A stretch of DNA of 64,000 nucleotides, taken from assembly GCF_000427825.1 (NCBI RefSeq), contig NZ_ATYT01000004.1:209399-273398 (forward strand). Direction: 5' to 3'. How positions within the stretch are numbered: the stretch's first letter is position 1; the number at the start of each line of letters is the position of its first letter. A model generated the notes under the pieces. It had not been told where the DNA came from and ran no database searches. It was given only the letters and a program-made list of their open reading frames with translations. The DNA is from Thermocrispum municipale DSM 44069. Lineage in GTDB: Bacteria; Actinomycetota; Actinomycetes; Mycobacteriales; Pseudonocardiaceae. Shown here in pieces: positions 46,998-55,620 of this stretch. A program made the position numbers and the translations under genes.

Positions 46998-47048
46998 GAT
47001 TCCCCCTGCTAGTGGACACGAAGGACGGTTGGCTGGGCGGGTGGCACA

Positions 47049-47414
47049 TCACAGTTGCCGCCGGAAGGAGTCGGCACCCGCGGCCTCCATCTCCTCGTAG
47101 TTCTTGATGGCCGCGACCAAGGCACGCTCGACCTTGTCGTAGTGCGCATACAAGTTCCGCAGCGCCTGCTCGTAGGAGTCGTCGCTGCCCGCCGCGCGGT
47201 CGGCACACTTCTTCGCCATCGCGGTGCCGACCGGGTTGGCCCCCAGCTGCGGCTTGGTGTGCAGCGACGCGGACGCGCGGAGCAGCTCTTCCACCTGGTC
47301 CTTGCCGGTGCGAATCTTGCTGAGTACCGACCTGGCGGCATCCGGATCGATGCCGATCTGGCCTTCAGCGGCAGCCCTGGCGAACGCCTCCGCGTCTGCG
47401 AGGGTCTTGGCCAT
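47049..47414 (-). CDS. PE/EspC-like small type VII secretion substrate
   Basis: A 121-residue all-helical protein. The N-terminal helix (DPDAARSVLSKIRTGKDQVEELLRASAS) and C-terminal helix (SYEQALRNLYAHYDKVERALVAAIKNYEEME) flank a turn. The C-terminal end carries YxxxE signals, Y92-DKV-E96 and Y106-EEM-E110, as required for T7SS export. It lies just upstream of the PPE-like gene and is the natural partner. The ATG at 47414 follows GGGGAGAG. Confidence 0.78.
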   Translation of the reverse strand: MAKTLADAEAFARAAAEGQIGIDPDAARSVLSKIRTGKDQVEELLRASASLHTKPQLGANPVGTAMAKKCADRAAGSDDSYEQALRNLYAHYDKVERALVAAIKNYEEMEAAGADSFRRQL

Positions 47415-47570
47415 GGTCACTCTCCCCTGTTCCCCAGTCCGCGCCCCGCAGCGCGGCACCTGTTCGCTTAGGTTAACGCACCTGTTGTGCCGTTATGACG
47501 CATTCACGGCGATCAGGGTTCCCGATCGCAAGCGGCAAAGCAACGGCGTCAGATCCGACGGGAAAAGCCG

Positions 47571-48176
47571 TCACGCTGCGTACATTTTCGGGTCGAGCGT
47601 GCCGATGAACGGCAGGTCCCGGTAACGCTCCGCATAGTCCAGTCCGTAGCCGACCACGAACTCGTTCGGGATGTCGAAGCCCACGTAGGAGACCGGCACG
47701 TCGACCTTCACCGCTTCCGGTTTCCGCAGCAGCGAGCACACCGCCAGCGACGCCGGGTTGCGGGTGGCCAGGTTGCGCAGCAGCCACGACAGCGTCAGCC
47801 CGGAGTCGACGATGTCCTCCACGATCAGCACGTGCCTGCCCGCGATGTCGCGGTCCAGGTCCTTGAGGATGCGCACCACGCCGGACGACGACGTGGACGA
47901 CCCGTACGAGCTGACCGCCATGAACTCCAGTTGCGCGGGGATCGGCAGTGCCCTGGCGAAGTCGGTCATGAACATGACCGCGCCCTTGAGCACCCCGACC
48001 AGCAGCAGGTCCTCCCCCTCGGCGACGATGCCGCGATAGTCGGCCGCCACCTTGTTGGCGAGTTCGGCCGTCTTGTCCCGGATCTGCTGTTCGGTGATCA
48101 GTACGTCGGCGATCTCGCCCTCGTACGGCCCGTGGGCCGCGTCCGGTGCGGGTGCCTTGGCCCCACCGTCGTTCAT
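47571..48176 (-). CDS. hpt: hypoxanthine phosphoribosyltransferase
   Basis: Purine salvage enzyme, 201 residues. The PRPP motif is [15 protein letters not shown], the catalytic loop region [11 protein letters not shown], and the C-terminal [26 protein letters not shown] is conserved. The ATG at 48176 gives an N-terminal 20-residue extension. hpt-tilS order matches M. tuberculosis Rv3624c-Rv3625c. Confidence 0.96.
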   Translation of the reverse strand: MNDGGAKAPAPDAAHGPYEGEIADVLITEQQIRDKTAELANKVAADYRGIVAEGEDLLLVGVLKGAVMFMTDFARALPIPAQLEFMAVSSYGSSTSSSGVVRILKDLDRDIAGRHVLIVEDIVDSGLTLSWLLRNLATRNPASLAVCSLLRKPEAVKVDVPVSYVGFDIPNEFVVGYGLDYAERYRDLPFIGTLDPKMYAA

Positions 48177-48190
48177 CCGCACTCCTCGCT

Positions 48191-49189
48191 TCAACGCTCC
48201 CGACTGCCGGCCAGCGCAACCCTGCCACGCGCCCTGACCGCTACCAAGTCTCCAGGAAGCCACACGCCCCCTTGTCCTCGCCACCTGCCCACCAGTTCGT
48301 CGACCGCGCGCAAGTGGCCTTCGGTGAGGTCGCGCGCCCCGAGATCGAGCAGCCATCGGCGCAGCGCGCGGCGGCGGATCGCGGGATGCGCGGCGGCCAG
48401 TGGATCGACGTCCAGTTCACCGCTGGGCAGCCGCGCGGCGCTCAGCAGGTCCTCGGCCAGCGCGTCCAGCGCCTCGAGGTCTTCGCGGACTTGCTTGGCC
48501 GTACGGGCGAGCGCGCCGACCACGCCACCCTGCAGGACGTCGTCGAGGAGCGGAATGACCTCGCTGCGCAGCCGCACGCGGGTGAACGAGGGGTCCGAGT
48601 TGTGCGGGTCCTGCCACGGCTCGACACCGAGTTCGGCGCACGACTGCACCGTCACCGACCGCGGCACGTCCAACAGCGGCCGCAACCACGGCCAGTCGAT
48701 CGGCCGCATGCCCGCGATCGACCGCGGCCCGGAGCCGCGGCCGAGGCCGAGCAGCACCGTCTCCGCCTGGTCGTCCCTGGTGTGTCCGAGCAGCACCGGC
48801 ATGTTCGGCAGCGCCTCGATCAACGCGGCATAGCGCGCCCGACGGGCCGCCGCCTCGAGCCCTCCCCGCCCGGTGACCTGCACCGGAACCACCTTCGCCG
48901 TCGTCACCCCGAGCTTGTGTGCCGCAATCGCGGCGACCTCGGCAACCTCGGACGACCCCTCCTGCAAACCGTGATCGACCACCACGGCATGCACCTCGCG
49001 ACCGGTCGCGGTGGCGGCTGCGGCGAGGGCGAGCGAATCCGCGCCGCCGGAGACGGCCACGCCGACCGGCCCCTCCACGTTCGCCTCGTCCAGCAGCGTG
49101 CGGACGGCGGCACGGACCTGCAACGACGCTGCGCCGGGTCGATGAGGCGAGGTCTCGGCGTGTTTTACGGGTTGATCCTGCGTAGCCAT
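48191..49189 (-). CDS. tilS: tRNA(Ile)-lysidine synthetase
   Basis: TilS converts C34 of the CAU-anticodon tRNA-Ile to lysidine. The 332-residue protein has the P-loop S47-GGADS-52 (VAVSGGADS), [23 protein letters not shown], and the short actinobacterial C-terminal region. The ATG at 49189 overlaps the upstream metalloprotease stop by 25 bp. Confidence 0.95.
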   Translation of the reverse strand: MATQDQPVKHAETSPHRPGAASLQVRAAVRTLLDEANVEGPVGVAVSGGADSLALAAAATATGREVHAVVVDHGLQEGSSEVAEVAAIAAHKLGVTTAKVVPVQVTGRGGLEAAARRARYAALIEALPNMPVLLGHTRDDQAETVLLGLGRGSGPRSIAGMRPIDWPWLRPLLDVPRSVTVQSCAELGVEPWQDPHNSDPSFTRVRLRSEVIPLLDDVLQGGVVGALARTAKQVREDLEALDALAEDLLSAARLPSGELDVDPLAAAHPAIRRRALRRWLLDLGARDLTEGHLRAVDELVGRWRGQGGVWLPGDLVAVRARGRVALAGSRER

Positions 49190-50226
49190 GCGTCCGGTGC
49201 GGAAATCTCTGCTCTGGTCGGCAAGGTGTTCGGCGAGCGCCACACCGCGTTGAGGCCCTCCATGCCCACACGCTCGTGCACATGGCGGGCGAACGCGCCA
49301 CCCTGCTCGTACTGCTGAATCTTGGCGTCGACCCCCAACAGGACGCGCAGCAAACGATCGAGCAAGCTGCCGCCCTTGCGGCGTTCGGTGAACCGGCGGC
49401 GAATCTTGACCACCGAGGGCACCACCTGCGGGCCGACCGCGTCCATGACGAAGTCGGCGTGCCCTTCCAGCAGGGTCGACAACGCCACCAGTCGGTCGAA
49501 CGCGCGGCGCTGGGACGGCGACTGCATCGCCTCGACCAAACCGAGCGTTCCGCCGCGGGCCGACCGGATGACGTCCGGGAAGCGGCTGAAGAAGTTCGAC
49601 TGGCCGTCCTCGATGCCTGCGATGAACCGGCCCACCTCGTCGACGAAGTAGTCGGTCAGCCACGACACGGCGGAGAACTGCAACCGGTGGGTGGTCTCGT
49701 GCAGGCACACCCACAGCCGGAACTCCTCCGCGGGGACGTTCAGCGCCCGCTCGGCGTGCACGATGTTCGGCGCCACGAGCAGCAGCCGTCCGCCACTGCC
49801 GTCCTGCCCGAACGGCTCGTACTGGCCGAGCACCTTGGTGCCGAGGAACGCCAGCGCGAGGCCGGTCTGCACCCCCGCGCTCTTGGCCATCACCCGCTTG
49901 CCCGTCATGGCTTCCGCGGTCTGTGGCTGGGCGGCCAAGGCTCGCGAGGTCAACGCGTCCAGTCCACTCGCCGCTGCCTTCACCCAGGCTCGCCGGTCCA
50001 GCACCACGGCCTCCGGGATCGGCAGACCCGCGCCCATCCCGGTCAGCTCGCGCACGTGGTGTTCGGCCGCGCGGGCCAACCGGGTCAGCTCGGCGACGGC
50101 CTCCTGCGCCTCGGCGGGCGGTACCGCGGGACCGCCGCCGACGAACACCGCGGCGGTCGATGCGGCGATGTCCCAGTCGACCAACGCGGGGCCGGCGGAC
50201 TCGCCTCGGGTAGTCGGCTCACTCAC
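49165..50226 (-). CDS. zinc-dependent metalloprotease (DUF2342 / F420-biosynthesis-associated family)
   Basis: A 353-residue protein with the zinc motif H176-ETT-H180 in LWVCLHETTHRLQF, and ALNVPAEEFRLW before it. It matches M. tuberculosis Rv3626c by place between tilS and the carboxypeptidase. The family is annotated as coenzyme F420 biosynthesis-associated in databases, but no direct enzymatic role is known to me. It is soluble. It lies 18 bp after dacB. Confidence 0.88.
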   Translation of the reverse strand: MSEPTTRGESAGPALVDWDIAASTAAVFVGGGPAVPPAEAQEAVAELTRLARAAEHHVRELTGMGAGLPIPEAVVLDRRAWVKAAASGLDALTSRALAAQPQTAEAMTGKRVMAKSAGVQTGLALAFLGTKVLGQYEPFGQDGSGGRLLLVAPNIVHAERALNVPAEEFRLWVCLHETTHRLQFSAVSWLTDYFVDEVGRFIAGIEDGQSNFFSRFPDVIRSARGGTLGLVEAMQSPSQRRAFDRLVALSTLLEGHADFVMDAVGPQVVPSVVKIRRRFTERRKGGSLLDRLLRVLLGVDAKIQQYEQGGAFARHVHERVGMEGLNAVWRSPNTLPTRAEISAPDAWLRRINP

Positions 50227-50244
50227 AGCCTCGACGCTACCCGC

Positions 50245-51924
50245 TTATGAACAGCCACAGGCACGCAGAGCCGCGGCAACCTCGTCCAATGCGGGCCGGG
50301 CGTCCAACGGATTGGTTCCCGACGACATCAACGCGAACACCAGCACCGAGCCGTCCTCGGTGAGCACCGTGCCGGCGAGTGTGTTGACGCCGTCCAGGGT
50401 GCCGGTCTTGGCCCGCACCCAGCCCTTCGCCTGCTCGGCCTCGCCGTCGACGTACCGGTCCGACAGCGTGCCGGTGCCGCCTGCGACCGGGAGTCCCTCG
50501 ACCAACGGCCGCAGTTTGGCCGCTTGCTCGCCGTCACCGGCCGCCGCGGCCAGGATGTCGGTCAGCAGGCGTGCCGGGACCTTGTTGCGGGTGGACAGGC
50601 CGCTGGCATCGGCCAGCTCGAGGCCGTCCAGCGAGAAGCCGGCCTTCTCCAGCACCGATCGGACGGCTTGCGCGCCGCCGGCGAACGACGGTTCCTCGCC
50701 GACCTCGCGGGCCACCCAGCGAGCCAGCGCCTCGGCCAGCACGTTGTCCGAGTCGGTGAGGGCGATCGCGACCAGCTCGTCCAACGGCGCCGACTGCACC
50801 TTGCCCAGCGTCTTGGCGCCTTCCGGAGCGGTCGCGTCGGTCGAGCCGACCTGGGCGTTCAGCCGGTCGGCGAGCTCCTTGGCGACGTGCCCCGCGGGGT
50901 CGCCGGTGCGCATCGAGTCGAATTCGCGCGGGTTCTGCCTGCCGCCGTCGAGCATCGCGGCCTCGACCGGGGCGGCGTAGGTCGACGGCGCGTCCTCGGA
51001 CGCCCAGCCAGGCCCGGTGGTCGGGCCGCTGAACGCACCGACGTCGACGGAGACGGTCTTGACGTCACCGCCGGTGGCTTTGCGAACCTGGGCGGCCAGC
51101 TCGTCCAGCGTCGCCGCGCCCGGGTAGAACGAGTCGTCGGCGTCTTTCAACGCCGTCAACGTCGGGTCGCCGCCGCCGACCAGGATCACTTCGCCCTGAT
51201 CGCCCTCCACCACCGTCGTGGTCAACCTGGCGTCGCTGCCGAGCTCGAGCAACGCGGCCGCGGCGGTCAGCACCTTCAACGTCGACGCGGGCGCCAGCGG
51301 CCGATCGGGATCGCGCTCCCACAACACGTCACCGGACTTCGGGTCGACGACGGCCCCGGAGAGCGAACCGAGCGCCGGATCGTCCACCACCGAGCCGAGC
51401 GCCTGCGAGACCCCGTCGCTGGTCGGCTGCTGCTTCGCCTTCGGCGTGGTGATGCTGCGCTGCACCGCCACCGGCGCGGGCTCGTCGCCCTTCGGCTTGT
51501 TCGGCGCCCACGGCAGCATGAGCCGGTTGGCGACCTCGGGCCGGGTGAGCGCCACCGCCGCGGCGGCGAGCAGCACGACGATCACCGCGAGCGCGATGAT
51601 CAGCTTGCGTCGGCTCTTCCGCGGCTTCTGCTCCGGCTCGGGCTCCGTCGCCGTGGGCTTGGGCGGCAGGTTCACCGCGGGCACGATGCGGGTGGGCATC
51701 GCGTGCAGCGGCACCTCGGGAACCTCGCTGGGGGGACGCGGCGGCCCTTGCCTGGGCGGCGGGGGTCCTTGCGGCGGCTGGAACGGCAGCCCTTCGCCCG
51801 GCGGGCGCACGTAGCCCGGCGGATACCGTGGCGGTTGCTGCCGTGGCGGCGGAGACTGCTGGGCATCCAGATCGTCGGTCGGCCATTCGTCCCGCGCCTG
51901 GCCGTCTCCGCGCTCACCTGTCAC
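50245..51924 (-). CDS. dacB: D-alanyl-D-alanine carboxypeptidase/endopeptidase (S13, PBP4-type)
   Basis: A 559-residue membrane-anchored peptidoglycan enzyme. Residues 1-107 are a cytosolic Pro/Gln-rich tail, 108-127 the membrane span. The active-site S214-TL-K217, the SxN motif [10 protein letters not shown] and the KTG motif in [10 protein letters not shown] follow, with the family's long insert domain between the first and second motifs. The Pro-rich tail is longer than in most PBP4. By place it is Rv3627c. It is divergent from ppa. Confidence 0.94.
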   Translation of the reverse strand: MTGERGDGQARDEWPTDDLDAQQSPPPRQQPPRYPPGYVRPPGEGLPFQPPQGPPPPRQGPPRPPSEVPEVPLHAMPTRIVPAVNLPPKPTATEPEPEQKPRKSRRKLIIALAVIVVLLAAAAVALTRPEVANRLMLPWAPNKPKGDEPAPVAVQRSITTPKAKQQPTSDGVSQALGSVVDDPALGSLSGAVVDPKSGDVLWERDPDRPLAPASTLKVLTAAAALLELGSDARLTTTVVEGDQGEVILVGGGDPTLTALKDADDSFYPGAATLDELAAQVRKATGGDVKTVSVDVGAFSGPTTGPGWASEDAPSTYAAPVEAAMLDGGRQNPREFDSMRTGDPAGHVAKELADRLNAQVGSTDATAPEGAKTLGKVQSAPLDELVAIALTDSDNVLAEALARWVAREVGEEPSFAGGAQAVRSVLEKAGFSLDGLELADASGLSTRNKVPARLLTDILAAAAGDGEQAAKLRPLVEGLPVAGGTGTLSDRYVDGEAEQAKGWVRAKTGTLDGVNTLAGTVLTEDGSVLVFALMSSGTNPLDARPALDEVAAALRACGCS

Positions 51925-52085
51925 CTATGTCTCCCTCGCCGTGCCTCTTGGTGCAACCGCCCCGTGCCTGGTCCACACTAGACACGCCACGCGTCCGGCA
52001 GCGCGGGCGGATGAAGGTGGTCGCTCGAGTGACGCACGGACACCCGTGCACGTTGCCCTCCGGCCGGCTGCGACGAAGGAGAAAG

Positions 52086-52607
52086 ATGGAGTTCGACGTC
52101 ACGATCGAGATCCCCAAAGGGGAACGCAACAAGTACGAACTGGACCACCGGACCGGCCGGATCAAGCTGGACCGCACGCTGTTCACCGCCACGCAGTACC
52201 CGGCCGACTACGGCTTCATCGACGACACGCTCGGCATGGACGGCGACCCGCTGGACGCGCTGGTGCTGGTCCAGGAGCCGACGTTCCCCGGCTGCCTGAT
52301 CCGAGCACGAGCGATCGGCATGTTCCGGATGACCGACGAGAAGGGCGGCGACGACAAGGTGCTGTGCGTCCCCGCCGAGGACCCGCGCACCGAGCACATG
52401 CGGGACATTCACCACCTGGACACCTATCACCGGATGGAGATCCAGCACTTCTTCGAGGTGTACAAGGATCTGGAGCCGGGCAAGAGCGTCGAAGGCGCCA
52501 AGTGGGTCGGCCGGGCCGAAGCGGAGGCCGAGATCCGCGCGTCGTACGAGCGCGCCCAGCAGCAGAAGGCGGACGAGGAGGCCGGCGACGGCAACCACGA
52601 CGCCTGA
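52086..52607 (+). CDS. ppa: inorganic pyrophosphatase
   Basis: A family I soluble pyrophosphatase of 173 residues hydrolysing PPi. [24 protein letters not shown] at the start and [24 protein letters not shown] contain the metal-binding acid residues. The ATG at 52086 follows GAAGGAGAAAG. The frame runs back to 51828, but only as antisense to dacB. A C-terminal Gln/Glu/Asp-rich tail follows the fold. Confidence 0.97.
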   Translation: MEFDVTIEIPKGERNKYELDHRTGRIKLDRTLFTATQYPADYGFIDDTLGMDGDPLDALVLVQEPTFPGCLIRARAIGMFRMTDEKGGDDKVLCVPAEDPRTEHMRDIHHLDTYHRMEIQHFFEVYKDLEPGKSVEGAKWVGRAEAEAEIRASYERAQQQKADEEAGDGNHDA

Positions 52608-52621
52608 CTTGTCGGCGAAGA

Positions 52622-52652
52622 AAAACGCCCCGGCTCTCGGCCGGGGCGTTTT
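52622..52652. terminator. bidirectional terminator between ppa and glyA
   Basis: AAAACGCCCCGGC pairs with GCCGGGGCGTTTT around TCTCG, with A and U runs on each side, so it can stop both convergent genes. It starts 15 bp after the ppa stop and ends 10 bp from the glyA stop. Confidence 0.9.
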
Positions 52653-52661
52653 CTCGTGGTC

Positions 52662-53930
52662 TCAGACCAGGTAGCCGGGCATGGGGAAGCTCGCGAGCAG
52701 CTCCCGCACCTCGGCGGCGATCTTCTCGATGGCGGGCTCGTCCCCGGCCACCGCGGCCGCGACCGCGCGGTCGATCCACTCGGCGATCTGCGGCTGGTGC
52801 TCCGGCTTGAGGCCTCGCGTGGTCAGAGCGCCGGTTCCCAGGCGGATCCCGGACGGGTCGAACGGCTTGCGCGGATCGAACGGCACCGTGTTGTAGTTCA
52901 GCTCGATGCCCGCGCGGTCCAGCGCCTGCGCTGCGGGCTTGCCGCCGATGTTCTTCGACGTCAGGTCGACCAGCAGCAGGTGGTTGTCGGTGCCGCCGGA
53001 CACGAGCTCGAAGCCGCGCTCGATCATCGCCTCGGCCAGCGCCTTCGCGTTGGCCACCACGGTGTGCGCGTACTCGGAGAACGACGGCTGCTGCGCCTCG
53101 TGCAGCGCGACGGCGATGGCCGCCGTGGTGTGGTTGTGCGGTCCGCCCTGCAGGCCGGGGAACACCGCCTTGTCGATCGCCTTGGCGTGTTCGGCGTCGG
53201 TGAGGATCATGGCGCCGCGCGGGCCGCGCAGCGTCTTGTGCGTCGTCGTGGTGATCACCGGCGCGTGGCCCACCGGCGACGGGTGCGCACCACCGGCGAC
53301 CAGGCCCGCGATGTGCGCGATGTCGGCCACCAGGACCGCGTCCACCTCGCGCGCGATCTCGGCGAATGCGGGGAAGTCGATGGTTCGCGGGATGGCCGTG
53401 CCGCCGCAGAAGATCACCTTCGGCCGGTGCTCGAGCGCGAGCTCGCGCACCTGGTCCATGTCCACCCGGCCGGTGTCCTTGCGCACCCCGTAGCGCACCG
53501 GGTCGAACCACTTACCCGTGGCCGACACGCCCCAGCCGTGGGTCAGGTGTCCACCGTCGGGCAGCGCCATGCCCATGACCTTGTCGCCCGGCTTGGCGAA
53601 CGCCAGGTAGACCGCGAGGTTCGCAGGCGAACCGGAGTACGGCTGCACGTTGGCGTGCTCGACCCCGAACACCGCTTTCGCGCGCTCGATGGCCAGCTGC
53701 TCGATCTGGTCGATGACCTGCTGACCCTCGTAGTAGCGCTTGCCCGCGTACCCCTCGGAGTACTTGTTGGTCAGCACCGTGCCGGTCGCTTCCAGCACGG
53801 CCTCGGAGACGTAGTTCTCCGAGGCGATCATGCGGATCTTGTCGTGCTGGCGTTGCGCTTCGGCCTCGATCAGGCCTGCCACCTCGGGGTCGGTGGCGGA
53901 CAGGGTGGAAATCTGCGGCTGGTGCGTCAT
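52662..53930 (-). CDS. glyA: serine hydroxymethyltransferase
   Basis: A PLP enzyme interconverting serine and glycine with tetrahydrofolate, and so joined functionally to the folate genes at 39-41 kb. At 422 residues it shows IASENYVSEAVLEATGTVLTNKYSEGYAGKRYYEGQ, YSGSPANLAVYLA, and the PLP Lys in TTTTHKTLRGPRGAMI. The ATG at 53930 is standard. Confidence 0.97.
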   Translation of the reverse strand: MTHQPQISTLSATDPEVAGLIEAEAQRQHDKIRMIASENYVSEAVLEATGTVLTNKYSEGYAGKRYYEGQQVIDQIEQLAIERAKAVFGVEHANVQPYSGSPANLAVYLAFAKPGDKVMGMALPDGGHLTHGWGVSATGKWFDPVRYGVRKDTGRVDMDQVRELALEHRPKVIFCGGTAIPRTIDFPAFAEIAREVDAVLVADIAHIAGLVAGGAHPSPVGHAPVITTTTHKTLRGPRGAMILTDAEHAKAIDKAVFPGLQGGPHNHTTAAIAVALHEAQQPSFSEYAHTVVANAKALAEAMIERGFELVSGGTDNHLLLVDLTSKNIGGKPAAQALDRAGIELNYNTVPFDPRKPFDPSGIRLGTGALTTRGLKPEHQPQIAEWIDRAVAAAVAGDEPAIEKIAAEVRELLASFPMPGYLV

Positions 53931-53997
53931 GCAGCCGAGCCTAGCGCCCTACCGGCACTCGGGTCGCACCGCTGCGAGGTGCACCACGCGGTGCCGG

Positions 53998-54525
53998 TCA
54001 GCCCTCGTCGACCGGCGCGATGCCGTCCCGATGCCTGCGCGCCATCTGCTGGTAGACCGTGGCGTTGAACTCCACCCAACCGCGCTGCGACTCGCTCAGC
54101 GGCTGGATCTTCTTGGCGGGCGCGCCCATCGCGATCGACTCCGGGGGCACCTCGGTGTTGGGCGTGACCACCGCGCCCGCGGCGACCATCGCCTTCTTGC
54201 CGATCACCGCCTTGTCCAGCACGGTCGCCCCGTTGCCGATCAGCGCCTGCTCGCCGACGGTGCAGTCGTGCACCAGCACCTGGTGGCCGACGGTGACGTT
54301 CTTGCCGATCTCGCACACACCGTCGTTGACGTGCACCACGGCGTTGTCCTGGATGTTGGCGCCTTCGCCGACGACGATGCGGCCGAAGTCCGCGCGCAGC
54401 ACCGCGCCGTACCAGATCGACGCGCCCGCGCCTACCTCGACGTCACCGATCAGCGTCGCGGTCGGAGCGACCCAGGCGTCCGGATGCACCCGCGGGGTTT
54501 TCCCCTCGAAGGAGTAGATAGGCAT
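53998..54525 (-). CDS. gamma-carbonic-anhydrase-like hexapeptide-repeat protein
   Basis: A 175-residue left-handed beta-helix protein with the hexapeptide pattern (VLRADFGRIVVGEGANIQDNAVVHV, and VGHQVLVHDCTVGEQALIGNGATV). The three zinc His positions (VVHVND, VGHQV, LVHDC) are present. Members include YrdA and CaiE/PaaY-like proteins, and catalytic carbonic anhydrase activity is not general. The C-terminal 30 residues form the usual helix. It is separated by 67 bp from glyA. Confidence 0.88.
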   Translation of the reverse strand: MPIYSFEGKTPRVHPDAWVAPTATLIGDVEVGAGASIWYGAVLRADFGRIVVGEGANIQDNAVVHVNDGVCEIGKNVTVGHQVLVHDCTVGEQALIGNGATVLDKAVIGKKAMVAAGAVVTPNTEVPPESIAMGAPAKKIQPLSESQRGWVEFNATVYQQMARRHRDGIAPVDEG

Positions 54526-54557
54526 AGCCGAACGTTATCCGACCGCCGGTGCCCGGT

Positions 54558-55247
54558 TCAGTGACGTCGGCCATGCTGCGCGCAGCGCACCGACAGCTGG
54601 ATCAGCAACGCCAGCACGAGCAGCTCGCTGATCAGCTGGACTCGCTGGATCACCCCGCGGACCGGATCGAAGGTGCCGGGGAGAAAGATCGCCACGCCGG
54701 TGAGCAGAACGATCGCCCCGGTGACCATCGCGGCCGCTTGCAGCATTCGCCTGCCGCGCTGTCCCCGCGGAAGGACGGCCGCCACCAGCAGCGCGACGAC
54801 CGGCACGGCGACCAAGGCGACCGCGGCGGCGTAGCGGTGGATCTGCGCCGACAGTGACGCGTGGCCGATCGGGTCGGTGGGGAACAACGCAACCAGGAAC
54901 AACCCCAGAGCGGTCAGCCACGCCCCCAGCATGGCCACGCGGCCGATGGGTAGGCCGCTGGCGCGCAGCGTGGTGATCACGCCGACCCCGCCGACCGCCA
55001 TGCTCAACACTCCGGCCGGGAACATCCATCCGACCTGCGGGGCGAAGACGGCGTTCGACAGCGTCTCGGTCACCGGCTGGATGGCGGATCCGGCGAACAG
55101 GTGCAGCAGGAGCATGAACGCGAAGGCGCCCGCCACGCCGGTCAGGCCGAGGAACCGCCCGACCGCCAACGGGTGCGGCCAGGACAACCGAGGGACGGAT
55201 GGGTGGGCCGATGCGACCGGCGCGGGTGCCACAACGATGTTCGCCAT
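54558..55247 (-). CDS. DUF998 family membrane protein
   Basis: A 229-residue protein with about six spans, for example FLGLTGVAGAFAFMLLLHLF, GVLSMAVGGVGVITTL and ALGLFLVALFPTDPIGH (the last with the family's TDP turn). Function is unknown. ATG at 55247, preceded by a weak ribosome site. An alternate GTG may lie upstream. Confidence 0.82.
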   Translation of the reverse strand: MANIVVAPAPVASAHPSVPRLSWPHPLAVGRFLGLTGVAGAFAFMLLLHLFAGSAIQPVTETLSNAVFAPQVGWMFPAGVLSMAVGGVGVITTLRASGLPIGRVAMLGAWLTALGLFLVALFPTDPIGHASLSAQIHRYAAAVALVAVPVVALLVAAVLPRGQRGRRMLQAAAMVTGAIVLLTGVAIFLPGTFDPVRGVIQRVQLISELLVLALLIQLSVRCAQHGRRH

Positions 55248-55334
55248 GCCTATTACGGTGGCGAATCCGCAGGTCAGAGCCCATCCGGAAGATCCCCGAA
55301 TTGACCCTGAGGTCTACCCCACCCGGTGCTCCGG

Positions 55335-55620
55335 GTAGCCCTACCTTCGCGGTGGCGTCAGCCCGACGGCACCACGACCCGCACGGCGCTGATGCCGATC
55401 GCCTGACGGTCCTCGCGGCCTGTCAGCCTGATCTCACCGGCGAGCTTCACAGTGGCGTCAGCCCGCCCCGCGCTGATGCCGATCGCTCCGCAGACTTCGC
55501 GGCGTCCCAGCTGTGACCCACCGACGCATTCGCGGCGAGGTCAGCGCGATCGCAGCGACGTCCACACGGGGCCGATGTCTGGTCTCAGCGCGGTCTTCGC
55601 GGACCGTCAGACCGACTTCA
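55335..55620. repeat. degenerate repeat region between DUF998 gene and dnaE
   Basis: Units such as CTTCGCGG-nnnn-GTCAG-nnn-GAC and GCGCTGATGCCGATCGC recur at about 55347, 55394, 55450, 55474, 55494, 55528 and 55598, and the last unit merges into the dnaE 3' end (TTCACCGCGGACTTGGC). The pattern resembles the array at 2657-2826. No gene is supported in this 359-bp gap. Confidence 0.5.
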
